Assembly: GCA_013286565.1 (NCBI GenBank)
Contig: JABDFM010000005.1
Span: 19,951 to 83,950, forward strand
Direction of reading: 5' to 3'
DNA from: Bacteroidota bacterium
GTDB taxonomy: Bacteria; Bacteroidota; Bacteroidia; Sphingobacteriales; Sphingobacteriaceae
Length of the DNA: 64,000 nt
The notes below the pieces were generated by a model that worked only from the letters and a program-made list of their open reading frames with translations, had not been told where the DNA came from and searched no databases. The position numbers were made by a program, and so were the translations under genes. Below, in pieces: positions 54,892 through 63,660 of the stretch; the stretch's first letter is position 1, and the number at the start of each line of letters is the position of its first letter.

Positions 54892-57800
54892 CTACCGAAA
54901 TCGGGGGGTATGAAAACTTAAAGATACCAGTGTGCCTTTGTTTTCTGCACTTTCAATATGAAGCTCAGCCGCCATTTTTTTTGCCCGGTTTCTTATGTTA
55001 TAAAGCCCATTACCCGAAGAAACAGCGTTTACATTAAACCCTTTGCCATTATCATGAATGGTTAATTTACAGATGTTCTTATTTCTTGTTAAGTAAATTT
55101 GTATAAAGGTGCATCCGGAGTATTTTGAGGCATTACAAATTGCTTCTTTAAAAATAAGATATAACTCTTTCCTTGAGACCATTCCTATTTTTAAATGTTC
55201 TATCTCCGGATCAATACTAAAATCGTAAGGAATACATTGCGCTTCGAGCACTTCAGAAAGATATTCACGGGCTTTCATCAAAAAATTATCCAGGCCATCG
55301 TTCCTGGTATTGATGGACCACACAATATCTGATAGTGCATCCAGGGTTCTTTCCGACTTGTCGCTTATTTTTTGTAATAACTCACTACTGCTCCGCTTAT
55401 CTATGCTTATTTTTTGTAATGCTATTTTACTGAATATGTTGATGCTGCTTAAAGTTGAACCAATATCATCATGCAGGTCGCGGGCTATATTATCACGTAA
55501 TTGCAAACGCATCTTAAACTGATTCATGTTATACCTGTAGATGATATAAATTATACTTAAAACTAATACACAAAATGCCAGATAAAACCACCATCTATGC
55601 CAAAACGGAGGGTTTACAATTAATACAAGCTTAGTGGGCGTATTATTCCATATACCTTCGTTATTACATGCTTTTACGTTAAAAGCATAGGTGCCTTCGT
55701 CCAGATTTGCGTACGAAACATAACGACGGGATCCGGCAATGTTCCAACTTTTATCAAGCCCATCCATTTTATAAGCATATTTATTAAGCCTGGACTGGGT
55801 ATAGTTGAGCGCTACATACTCAAAGGAAAAATAGTTTTGATTGTAGTTAAGTCTAATGGTTTCCCCTTTGTGTATAGTATAATCCTTGTCAAAAATGCGT
55901 AAGTCTGTTATTGATATCTCGGGCGGATGTGTATTTTTTACAAAGTTAGCCGGGTTAAAGCTATAAACACACCCTTTGGATGCTATTGATATATTGCTGT
56001 CATCATCGATAATTATTGAAGATAGCGCGTCCGGGCTTTGAATGCCATCTTTTTTATTAAATTGAGTTATTTTTTTATCAGGTATATGAAATTTAGCTGC
56101 CCCGGCATTAGTTAACAGCCAAAGGCCGTTTTGTTTATCGCCGGCTATAGCCGTAATAGACATCGAGGGCAGGCCATCATTAGCAGTTATGATCTCAGGT
56201 TTTTTAAATTGAGTATTGGTTTCCCACAGGCCATAATAATCTGTGCCGATCCATACATCCTTATCTTTTTTATATAATTCATTAATTGTAAGATCTGGAA
56301 CAAGCTTGTTTACATTATTCCATGTAATTTTTTCAAAACGCCCCGTATTGATATGTAACAAAATTAGCCCGGTATGCACTCCGCCTATTAATAGGCTGTC
56401 TTTTGACAATTCACAAAATGTACGTATCTCATTTATTTTAGACTCCGGCCCTATTGTATTATAATGGTAAGAAATAAACTTTTTTGCTTCCTGGTCAAAT
56501 CTGAAAATGCCATTGCTATGTGTTCCTACCCATATCCTGTTTTCATTATCGATGTATAAAATATAGATGCTGCTTTTAATATCAGGCGATTTAAATATCT
56601 CAGTGTGAAATGGGTGATCTCTGACATTTACATTCTCAGAAACCTTAACCAGCATATTTTTTGCGTTTAACCATGTTGCCCCGCTTTTATCGTTCAGGAT
56701 ATTAAATACGGCAAAATTGGCAGGCAGGCCCAAAACTTTACTATAATCTTGTATAAACCCTTTTTTTTGATCGTACATGAACAACCCTTCATACATCCCC
56801 ATCCACCACAAACCATCTTTTTCTTTAAGCATGGTTAAAGGCGCAAGGTGTGTGAGAATAAGGCCTGTATCTGTTTTTAACTTATATTCTGTTTTTGATA
56901 AATGAACATAGTGCGGATCATATTTAACTATTCCATTTTCTGTACCGATCCAAAAAGTACCCAACTTATCACGAAATAGGGATATTACAGCACCGGATAT
57001 TCTATTTTCACTTGCCCACTCAACCGGGTAATTGATAAACCTGTTTTTTGAAGGATTAAAAATGGTAAGGCCGCCTTCCTTGTTGGCCAGCCAAATATTT
57101 TCGTTCTCATCATGAAACAGGTCGGATATTATTTTATAAGGTAAAAAATGAAGATCATCTGTTTTATAAAACCAGGTTTTAATCTCCTCGGTTTTTGTAT
57201 TAAACCGTATAAGGCCTGCACCCCAGGTACCTATCCAAAGATTACCTCGTTTATCTAATATCGATTTGCTAAAGCTTAGTGAGGCGTTTTTATCCTCCTG
57301 CGGAAACGTTGGCAGATCGGGGCGATAATACTTAAAAACTCCGGTTAATTTATAATAACAATAAAATCCATTTCTTGTGGTTACATACAAATGGCCATTG
57401 TGATCATCGGTCAATGAGTTAATAAATGTGCTTTTTTCAAAGCCGGGCACCTTTTTCCATTTATAATTGTACTTATTGAATTGAAACAAACCTGAAGCAG
57501 TTCCTACCCAAAACACAGAGTCATTTTTCTTTAATATCGTATTTGCCTTTAATCCATTACACTTAAAGTTTTTTATATTTTGGGTGTTGATATCAATTCT
57601 ACTCAACCCACCGTCAGATCCGATCCATAAATTATTTTTTTCGGGATAAATACATTGGATTACATTGCCCATTAACGTGGTTGAATCTCCTGGGAAATTC
57701 CTAAATGCTTTAAAACTGTAACCATCATACCTAAATAGCCCCTCCTTTGTCCCAAACCAAAGAAATCCATTACTATCCTGATTTATGCTTATTATACAAT

Positions 57801-57966
57801 CGTTGGTAAGCCCTTCTTCTTGTACTTTTTCTATATGCAGGTTACTAATGTCTTGTGCATTTAGCTGATCAGGGACAATAAACAGCAAAAAGATGATAAT
57901 GATAAAATGTAAAAAACGGGCTGACTTATGATTTAATAAGGAATATCTTATTTCGCCCGCTTTCAT
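54892..57966 (-). CDS. Two-component sensor with periplasmic double propeller (Reg_prop, Y_Y_Y, HisKA_3)
   Basis: 1024 residues. N-terminal hydrophobic signal/anchor (FLHFIIIIFLLFIVPDQLNA). About residues 45-690 form repeats of the two-component-regulator propeller type (e.g. DSNGFLWFGTKEGLFRYDGY, ENNLWIGSDGGLSRID, LGTFWIGTENGIVKYD). A Y_Y_Y domain follows (YAYKMDGLDKSWNIAG, LDEGTYAFNVKACN), a membrane helix (WFYLAFCVLVLSIIYIIY), HisKA_3 with phospho-His in IARDLHDDIGSTLSSI, and HATPase_c (KEAICNASKYS, IHDNGKGFN, NGLYNIRNRAK). Unlike many Bacteroidota hybrid kinases it has no fused regulator. The ligand is unknown; related sensors often detect glycans. Confidence 0.92.
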   Translation of the reverse strand: MKAGEIRYSLLNHKSARFLHFIIIIFLLFIVPDQLNAQDISNLHIEKVQEEGLTNDCIISINQDSNGFLWFGTKEGLFRYDGYSFKAFRNFPGDSTTLMGNVIQCIYPEKNNLWIGSDGGLSRIDINTQNIKNFKCNGLKANTILKKNDSVFWVGTASGLFQFNKYNYKWKKVPGFEKSTFINSLTDDHNGHLYVTTRNGFYCYYKLTGVFKYYRPDLPTFPQEDKNASLSFSKSILDKRGNLWIGTWGAGLIRFNTKTEEIKTWFYKTDDLHFLPYKIISDLFHDENENIWLANKEGGLTIFNPSKNRFINYPVEWASENRISGAVISLFRDKLGTFWIGTENGIVKYDPHYVHLSKTEYKLKTDTGLILTHLAPLTMLKEKDGLWWMGMYEGLFMYDQKKGFIQDYSKVLGLPANFAVFNILNDKSGATWLNAKNMLVKVSENVNVRDHPFHTEIFKSPDIKSSIYILYIDNENRIWVGTHSNGIFRFDQEAKKFISYHYNTIGPESKINEIRTFCELSKDSLLIGGVHTGLILLHINTGRFEKITWNNVNKLVPDLTINELYKKDKDVWIGTDYYGLWETNTQFKKPEIITANDGLPSMSITAIAGDKQNGLWLLTNAGAAKFHIPDKKITQFNKKDGIQSPDALSSIIIDDDSNISIASKGCVYSFNPANFVKNTHPPEISITDLRIFDKDYTIHKGETIRLNYNQNYFSFEYVALNYTQSRLNKYAYKMDGLDKSWNIAGSRRYVSYANLDEGTYAFNVKACNNEGIWNNTPTKLVLIVNPPFWHRWWFYLAFCVLVLSIIYIIYRYNMNQFKMRLQLRDNIARDLHDDIGSTLSSINIFSKIALQKISIDKRSSSELLQKISDKSERTLDALSDIVWSINTRNDGLDNFLMKAREYLSEVLEAQCIPYDFSIDPEIEHLKIGMVSRKELYLIFKEAICNASKYSGCTFIQIYLTRNKNICKLTIHDNGKGFNVNAVSSGNGLYNIRNRAKKMAAELHIESAENKGTLVSLSFHTPRFR

Positions 57967-58465
57967 TTGTAGAGTTTATTGAAACACAGTATTGCGAATA
58001 TAGCTATTATGGCTTATTATTAAATAGGTAGTGCTGGATATTCTGCTGAAATTGACCAGCTATTCATCGCTAACACAGATGCCTTTCCCAAAAAGAAGGT
58101 GTTTATAAAACAAGCTGTCAAAATATTAAAACTAAACAGAATTCAAACAATGATGACCAGCCAAGATCATCTTGAATTTTATCTACTTGCTTGCCAAAGT
58201 TGGAAAGCCCTGCAACTATGCAGATCAACAGTGATTTACAATCGAAATCAGTCGGATTAAGACAAATAAAGTGGGTTGTTTTTGGCGGTATCAGATCAAT
58301 TGAATCAGGGGAATCCAACCATTAAACCTGCGTTCAAATGAAATCAGGGCGCATTTTTAAGAAATCGTAATTAAAAATAAAAAGATTTTGTAAAATATCG
58401 AATCGCTTTTTATCGCCTAAAAATTGAATATAACTTACTGTAAAGCAGCATTTTATGAAAATAAA

Positions 58466-58497
58466 AAAGGAAAAGTTCAACTAAGAACTTTTCCTTT
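58466..58497 (-). terminator. Terminator of the truncated tRNA
   Basis: AAAGGAAAAGTTC, loop of six, GAACTTTTCCTTT: perfect 13-bp stem. On the minus strand it is followed by T-rich TTTATTTTC, and it starts exactly behind the CCA end of the tRNA fragment. Confidence 0.82.
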
Positions 58498-58520
58498 GGT
58501 AGCCCGTAGGGGAATCGAAC
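58497..58520 (-). tRNA. Truncated tRNA 3' end (probable island attachment site)
   Basis: The minus strand reads TTCGATT (T-loop), CCCCT (T-stem 3' strand), ACGGGCT (acceptor 3' strand), A, CCA. This is a complete tRNA 3' end, with encoded CCA and its own terminator. Upstream of the T-loop the sequence no longer pairs (CCGTG in place of AGGGG), so the 5' two thirds of the tRNA are missing. The sequence resembles a tRNA-Glu end (inference). Integrases commonly cut here, leaving such a fragment. Confidence 0.7.
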
Positions 58521-58979
58521 ACGGTTAATTACCTACTGATTTACAATACTTTATATGGTTACCGATGTACTACGCACCGAATTACTAACCATTTTTTTGA
58601 TGCAGATTATTTACAAATCTTACGATATAAAGATACGAAATATTGCATTATGATACAATTTTAATGACTGGCTTTTAGTAAAAAGATTAGTGGCTAACCA
58701 CCCGCAAGCCCATAGCGCACACCATCCCATATTTACCGCTTAAGCAACCAACAGCGCGAGCCGGGTAAATAGTCAAGGCCGGGCAAGCCACTGAAAAACA
58801 AAACACAACTGCCCGCTTGTATAGCCTTTACTTTTTATCCCGGCGTGGGCTATCTTCGCGGATGTGGTGAATATGGAAAAATTATATCAATTCAATCAGA
58901 TATAAATACAAATGCCTTAGTATAATGTATATTTTACATATTTTTACTTCACTTTAAAGTTCACAACACCTAATTTATA

Positions 58980-59483
58980 ATGAGAATATCAAAGACCTTA
59001 ATCTTATTTACATTACTGTTCCATTTAATTCAATTTGTAAATGCACAAGACAAGATTATTAAACGCAACGGCGACACGCTAAAGGTAAAAATTGTACAGT
59101 CGACCCCTGACATGGTTGAATTTACATATCCTAATGAAACATCTATAAATTCTGAATATAAAAACAGCCTTATAAAAATTATTTATGCGAGTGGCAGGGA
59201 GGAAAATTGTGCTGGTGAAAAAAAATTAGCAATTGTTAATGGTGAAAAGGATTGGGAAAAAGTTGAAATTACATCTAATTCAGACGATGTCAAAGGTTTA
59301 ACAAAGCTTGGTGAAGTAATAGGTAAATCAGGGTGGGGAGGTGCATATGCCCAGGGATTAGGTGATAAAAATGCCCGCAAAGATTTAAAAAAAAATGCTG
59401 CTAAATTAGGAGCTTCAATAGTTCTTTTACAAGATAAGCCCGACCATTGGGGAGTAAAACTCATAGGTATTGCATATAAATAA
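58980..59483 (+). CDS. Secreted hypothetical protein
   Basis: 167 residues with signal peptide ending at QFVNAQ. The N-terminal part KIIKRNGDTLKVKIVQSTPD and KNSLIKIIYASGREE is of the small beta type found in many Bacteroidota proteins, in which a sequence 'defines a response per element' around I-x-x-I-x-F/Y-x-x-G. The C-terminal KKNAAKLGASIVLLQ...GIAYK resembles the core of small envelope lipoproteins. No function can be assigned. First gene of the A+T-rich plus-strand run. Confidence 0.6.
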   Translation: MRISKTLILFTLLFHLIQFVNAQDKIIKRNGDTLKVKIVQSTPDMVEFTYPNETSINSEYKNSLIKIIYASGREENCAGEKKLAIVNGEKDWEKVEITSNSDDVKGLTKLGEVIGKSGWGGAYAQGLGDKNARKDLKKNAAKLGASIVLLQDKPDHWGVKLIGIAYK

Positions 59484-59543
59484 ATCCATTAAAATAGAAG
59501 GTAACAGTCGCATGCTAAATCAAAGTATGTTTTAATTAAACCG

Positions 59544-59957
59544 ATGAAAAGAAATTTACTTATAATCTTATTGCTATTTATTTGCCTGGCCTCTAAAGCC
59601 CAAAGAATTTACGTTGAAAAAACAGATAATGGTTATGAGCAACCAATAGTTGATAAGCTGCTATCTGATAATTACAAAATTACCTTTAAAAAAGATAGCG
59701 CTGATTATATAATTATGTGCATAATCAGCAAAACTGGCATGGGTAGAGCGAGCGGGTCAATTGCAATTGTTAATAATAAGAATGGTGATTTGTTGGTAAA
59801 ATCGAAGGAAGTCGTGGGACAAACTGCAATGTGGAACGGATATGCAAATCCCAAAATGGCTTGCATGAAAAAGATTGCCGATAAATACTTAATCGAGCTA
59901 ATAAATCAAGAATTACATTTAAAAAATCCGAATAGCGAAAAGAATAAGATGCCTTAA
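59544..59957 (+). CDS. Secreted hypothetical protein
   Basis: 137 residues; signal peptide MKRNLLIILLLFICLASKAQ followed by RIYVEKTDNGYEQPIVDKL. Mature part includes DSADYIIMCIISKTGMGRASGSIAIV and a Lys/Asn-rich C-terminus. The mature start (KAQ-R-IYV) resembles that of the gene at 61579. Family not recognised. Confidence 0.6.
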   Translation: MKRNLLIILLLFICLASKAQRIYVEKTDNGYEQPIVDKLLSDNYKITFKKDSADYIIMCIISKTGMGRASGSIAIVNNKNGDLLVKSKEVVGQTAMWNGYANPKMACMKKIADKYLIELINQELHLKNPNSEKNKMP

Positions 59958-60121
59958 CTCATAGTTGCGATAGTTGAGGATTTGAGATAACATAATCAGG
60001 ATAAACTTAGCGATCATTATTCAAAAATGGGTTTTTTTATAGAGGATGAAGTACAAAAACCGCTATTAAATAGAGCTTTCTAATGGTTGATTTTGTTATC
60101 AAATACAAAATACATATTGAG

Positions 60122-60937
60122 ATGGAAAACCCTTACAAAACAGCATTGAACATTTATTTCGACCGATTAATCAAGTTACGGCACAATGTTGACTGGATTA
60201 ACATGCAATTGCTAAATTCAATTACGGAATATACCAAACTTGATGATGATCAATTGATTTCAGGATCCTCATTAATAATCAGCGACATTACTGGACCTAC
60301 AGATAGAGGGTGGACAATTAATTTCTATACAGGTCACAAGAATATTACAATGGCAAAAGAATATGAAAAGGAAATTCATAGACTTATTTCAATAGAATCA
60401 TGTTATGCATTTGCCCAATCATTTGAGGGCTTAGAACGTTTTTTTAAAGACATTGTGTGGCAGAAAACTCAGATTTGTCCAAGTTTTTTTGATGAAATAA
60501 AAGATATCGAAAAGGATGGTAAAAAAATTGGTTTTATTGAAAACGTTCGTGCCAAATATCCTGGCGGAGATAAATTGTTTGGTTTTGTAAAAAAAGCTAC
60601 TGGAAAAGATTTCTTGTCATCTTCACAAACCAATAATTACAACTTAAGCTTTTCAGAATTTTGGTGTGTCCTCTCAATTGTCAGGCATGCAATTACCCAT
60701 TCACAGTCTATTATTAGAAAAGCCTTAGTTTTTAAGTCTTTAACTCATAAATCGCTATTTAATCATTTTTTTATATGCCATGAATGTGATCAAAATAATA
60801 TTGAAATTCGTCTGAATTACGATAAACTTGAAAAGCTAATTAAAAGCATCGCTGAATTTTCGTTTCAAATATTTAAGATATTAAGTATCCAAAAAGATTA
60901 TGAATGGGCTATAAATAATAATAATGTTACGCGCTAA
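60122..60937 (+). CDS. Hypothetical protein with R-x4-H (HEPN-like) motif
   Basis: 271 residues from ATG 60122 (MENPYKTALN), preferred over ATG 60083 because the added residues look random. Soluble, mostly helical, no signal peptide. Near the C-terminal third, CVLSIVRHAITHSQSII gives Arg188-x4-His193 in a helix, the pattern of HEPN ribonucleases, in which Arg and His form the active site. Those domains are frequent in toxin-antitoxin and phage-defence systems. The match rests on this motif alone. It is followed after 12 bp by the next gene. Confidence 0.55.
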   Translation: MENPYKTALNIYFDRLIKLRHNVDWINMQLLNSITEYTKLDDDQLISGSSLIISDITGPTDRGWTINFYTGHKNITMAKEYEKEIHRLISIESCYAFAQSFEGLERFFKDIVWQKTQICPSFFDEIKDIEKDGKKIGFIENVRAKYPGGDKLFGFVKKATGKDFLSSSQTNNYNLSFSEFWCVLSIVRHAITHSQSIIRKALVFKSLTHKSLFNHFFICHECDQNNIEIRLNYDKLEKLIKSIAEFSFQIFKILSIQKDYEWAINNNNVTR

Positions 60938-60949
60938 TAATTTAAAGAA

Positions 60950-61522
60950 ATGGAAAACATCGGGACATATCAGATTGACAAAAATATAATTCTTGAGAAG
61001 GCCTATGATCTAATGTGTGTGTTTTTTGCGGATAAAGAAATTTCACGAAAAAGTAATCCTGATGATGTTCAAGAGCCCTTAAAATCTTTACAGAATCTAT
61101 TTTTCTATTCCAAAGCCAGTCGTCTTTTAATTGAATTAGCCGTTTCTTTAAGAGTTATTGACGATCAAATGAAAGCGTTACCCGACGAAGACCAATCTAA
61201 ACAAGAGTATATCAAAGCAATGACTGAAGTTAATAACTTCGACTTTGGATTATTTGACGACATAAATCTTACATTTAGAGATACCTGTAATAAGATTATT
61301 CACTCCGACATTTTAGAACTTCATGTATCAACTGGTATTGAATCACACGAATATGATTACAATTACCAATATGGTGACAGTACAAAAAAAACGATTGATT
61401 GGGAGCATTATAATGGATTAGTGCGTTTACATGGATTCGAATTTAAAAAGGAATGGTATGTGCTATTGGACGTAGAAATATTTATCAGAGCTATTTATAA
61501 AATGTTTGGGGGATGCATATAG
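60950..61522 (+). CDS. Hypothetical helical protein, possible HEPN-related partner
   Basis: 190 residues, acidic, mostly helical. TFRDTCNKIIHSDILEL has an Arg and His separated by seven residues with a cNKIIHs core, like many uncharacterised HEPN-type proteins, although the spacing is outside the R-x4-6-H rule. Only 12 bp behind the preceding gene, so the two are probably translated together. Role unknown. Confidence 0.5.
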   Translation: MENIGTYQIDKNIILEKAYDLMCVFFADKEISRKSNPDDVQEPLKSLQNLFFYSKASRLLIELAVSLRVIDDQMKALPDEDQSKQEYIKAMTEVNNFDFGLFDDINLTFRDTCNKIIHSDILELHVSTGIESHEYDYNYQYGDSTKKTIDWEHYNGLVRLHGFEFKKEWYVLLDVEIFIRAIYKMFGGCI

Positions 61523-61578
61523 TTATAATAAATTCCGTCCATATAATAAGTGACCATATTCTAACCCTTTAAAAAAAT

Positions 61579-62184
61579 ATGAAATACTTTCTACTTATCC
61601 TATTATTAGTTAGTTCTTATCTCGCTAAAGCTCAAAAAATATATGTTTGGTGTCCAGAAAACTACCAAGTTAAGCCCAGGATTGATTTAAGAAAAAATGA
61701 TACGATTAATGTTGTATTTTTTGATGGTAGATCTATACCTCCAAAAAATAAAATCGAATGTTCGTCAGAGCAGATAATTCAGACATTATTTTCTCAATTA
61801 AAAGTAACGTATCCGTCAGCAATATTGATACAGCGGCCAGAATCAGACTATTATAAAAAGAATTTACCCAGCAAATCAGTTTTGATTAAAATAGGCATAG
61901 CCGCTTATCATGCAGGATTCGGAGCAGACATTTCCGGTGGAATAGGGATGATTGGCGGTCATTTTTCTACAATGGTATTTCCAAAGGGGGAATGGAACGC
62001 AGTAACCGCATATTATGTGCAGATATTTATAGGAGACAAAATTATAACCAAAGAGGTTTCAAACGTATCAAGTAAATCAAACATGTTGGGTTATAAAAGT
62101 GCAAAAAACGCTTTAAATGAGTGCTATAACAAATCTACAGGCGAGTTGTTATTTTTTATTGATCAGCAACTCTCTAATTTTTAA
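61579..62184 (+). CDS. Secreted hypothetical protein
   Basis: 201 residues, signal peptide MKYFLLILLLVSSYLAKAQ then KIYVWCPENYQVKPRI. Contains a Gly-rich stretch (AGFGADISGGIGMIGGH) and a Ser/Asn-rich C-terminal helix region. Similar mature N-terminus to the 59544 gene. No family recognised. Confidence 0.6.
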   Translation: MKYFLLILLLVSSYLAKAQKIYVWCPENYQVKPRIDLRKNDTINVVFFDGRSIPPKNKIECSSEQIIQTLFSQLKVTYPSAILIQRPESDYYKKNLPSKSVLIKIGIAAYHAGFGADISGGIGMIGGHFSTMVFPKGEWNAVTAYYVQIFIGDKIITKEVSNVSSKSNMLGYKSAKNALNECYNKSTGELLFFIDQQLSNF

Positions 62185-62204
62185 TATCCTAATTGCAGTA
62201 TTTG

Positions 62205-63602
62205 ATGAATCAATTAATTGAGAATTGTTATATAAACAAATATAATATTGATCTCAAAAAAATACACATTGAAGCGTCTAAGCTGTCTCCTACCCAAAAC
62301 AAACCAACAATTTACGATTCAAATTTTCATCGGGAAAAATTCGCCCTTCTTGATGGAATAAGTTCACATTTTGAATTAATTTATTACAACGATCTCATAT
62401 TCCTTTTAGGCGATAAGTCTTGTTATCCATGCGGAAAAATTGTCGAGGGTGCTTATGGAATTAATTGGGTTCCAATTTATATTGTCCCTACAGGATCGCC
62501 AATCAAGGTTTTTCAGGATATATATAATTCCTGTTGTATTTATGAACCAAGGTACATAAACCAATGTCTCAAATCTTTACCATCTGAATATTTTGAAAAT
62601 TATATCCAAGATTATATTGGCAGTTTTGGCGGTAACGAATGGTTTGACAAAAATCATCTCAGGTTTTTAATATGTTTTTATTTTACATCTGTTCCAATTG
62701 AAAAAATTTTCAAAGAATTACGGTATAGAGAATTGTTAAACCCGGTTGAGATCGCATTAGGGTCAATTATATTTGATTTTAGTATTAGCTCCGAAGAATT
62801 CCTGAATTATCTTAATTATGGAAAGGGAATACCCTTTCAAGATCATAGCTACTTAGAATATTTCAGAACCAGGTTTTCACTGACTGGTAGTACAAACCAA
62901 CTAATAAGTGCAGAAAATATGGAAATATTTATAAGGTGCATGAAGCTAAGTGATATTGAGAAATTTTTCGAAATAGACTATTTGATTGATGTATTGAAAC
63001 TTGATAATTCTTACCCTGAATTGATGTCGGATGTGCTTGATATAGCTATTTATGAACGTTATTCAGATTCAAACGCGCCAAAATGGAGTTATCAAAGAGA
63101 TAAAGTAAAAGAGAAATTAGAACAAAAATTAAGGGCAGTTAATATTACGGAATTAGTCGTGAAAGAATTTTACCGTCGACTAAAAGCTAATATACGCAGC
63201 ATTGAGAACCAAGTTAGGAAAAATAGCGGTTACCGGGAAGTAGGAACGGTTTATAATGAGATATTGATTTTTAAGTATTTTAAGGAAAACTTCAAAGATC
63301 AGGATATATTGTATCAATATAAACCTGCCTGGCTCGGAAGACAAATTTTTGATGTTTATTTTAAATCATTAAATATCGCAATTGAATACAATGGGAAGCA
63401 GCATTATCAGCCAATAGAATTTTTTGGCGGAGATAAAGGTTTCGAAAACCTTGTAAGGCTGGATTTACTTAAGCGAAAAAAATGCTTAGAGAACGATTGC
63501 ATATTGTTTGAGATAAAATACGATGAGGACATTGCTCAGTCATTATTGAATATTAAGAACGAAATTGAATATTATATTTCGAAAGGAGAGCAAATTAAAT
63601 GA
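62205..63602 (+). CDS. PD-(D/E)XK-type nuclease-domain protein
   Basis: 465 residues from ATG 62205 (frame open from TTG 62193; numbering below from there). The first 330 residues are unfamiliar, with an N-terminal Cys-rich/aromatic part and helices further on. The C-terminal domain has the restriction-endonuclease-like core: helix Glu356 (VYNEILIFKYF), Asp387 (GRQIFDVYF) and Glu398 in IAIEYNGKQHYQP, then FFGGDKGFENLVRLDLLKRK and the closing CILFEIKYDED strand. EY-N/D-G-x-QH is typical of nuclease domains in phage, homing and defence proteins. It probably cuts or nicks nucleic acid; the N-terminal domain would set the target. Confidence 0.7.
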   Translation: MNQLIENCYINKYNIDLKKIHIEASKLSPTQNKPTIYDSNFHREKFALLDGISSHFELIYYNDLIFLLGDKSCYPCGKIVEGAYGINWVPIYIVPTGSPIKVFQDIYNSCCIYEPRYINQCLKSLPSEYFENYIQDYIGSFGGNEWFDKNHLRFLICFYFTSVPIEKIFKELRYRELLNPVEIALGSIIFDFSISSEEFLNYLNYGKGIPFQDHSYLEYFRTRFSLTGSTNQLISAENMEIFIRCMKLSDIEKFFEIDYLIDVLKLDNSYPELMSDVLDIAIYERYSDSNAPKWSYQRDKVKEKLEQKLRAVNITELVVKEFYRRLKANIRSIENQVRKNSGYREVGTVYNEILIFKYFKENFKDQDILYQYKPAWLGRQIFDVYFKSLNIAIEYNGKQHYQPIEFFGGDKGFENLVRLDLLKRKKCLENDCILFEIKYDEDIAQSLLNIKNEIEYYISKGEQIK

Positions 63603-63660
63603 AATAAAATAACCCAAAGATGCAATATGGGGTGGTATGTTTTGTACCATGTAAGGCTTT

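Larger units (their letters stand above)
57967..58979. other. 1-kb gene-free stretch at the island boundary
   Basis: No convincing gene. 58020-58260 can be read in the plus frame as about 75 codons (GSAGYSAEIDQLF, then FPKKKVFIKQAVKIL, SQDHLEFYLLACQSW) without a clear start; possibly a decayed gene of unknown kind. 58466-58520 carries a terminator and tRNA remnant. About 58690-58870 is a block clearly richer in G+C than its surroundings, with no recognisable gene. Confidence 0.4.

Noticed and set aside
58118..58318. 66-codon minus-strand frame in the island boundary
   Set aside because: Composition and hydrophobic pattern look random, no promoter, no start context; overlaps a possible remnant read on the other strand.
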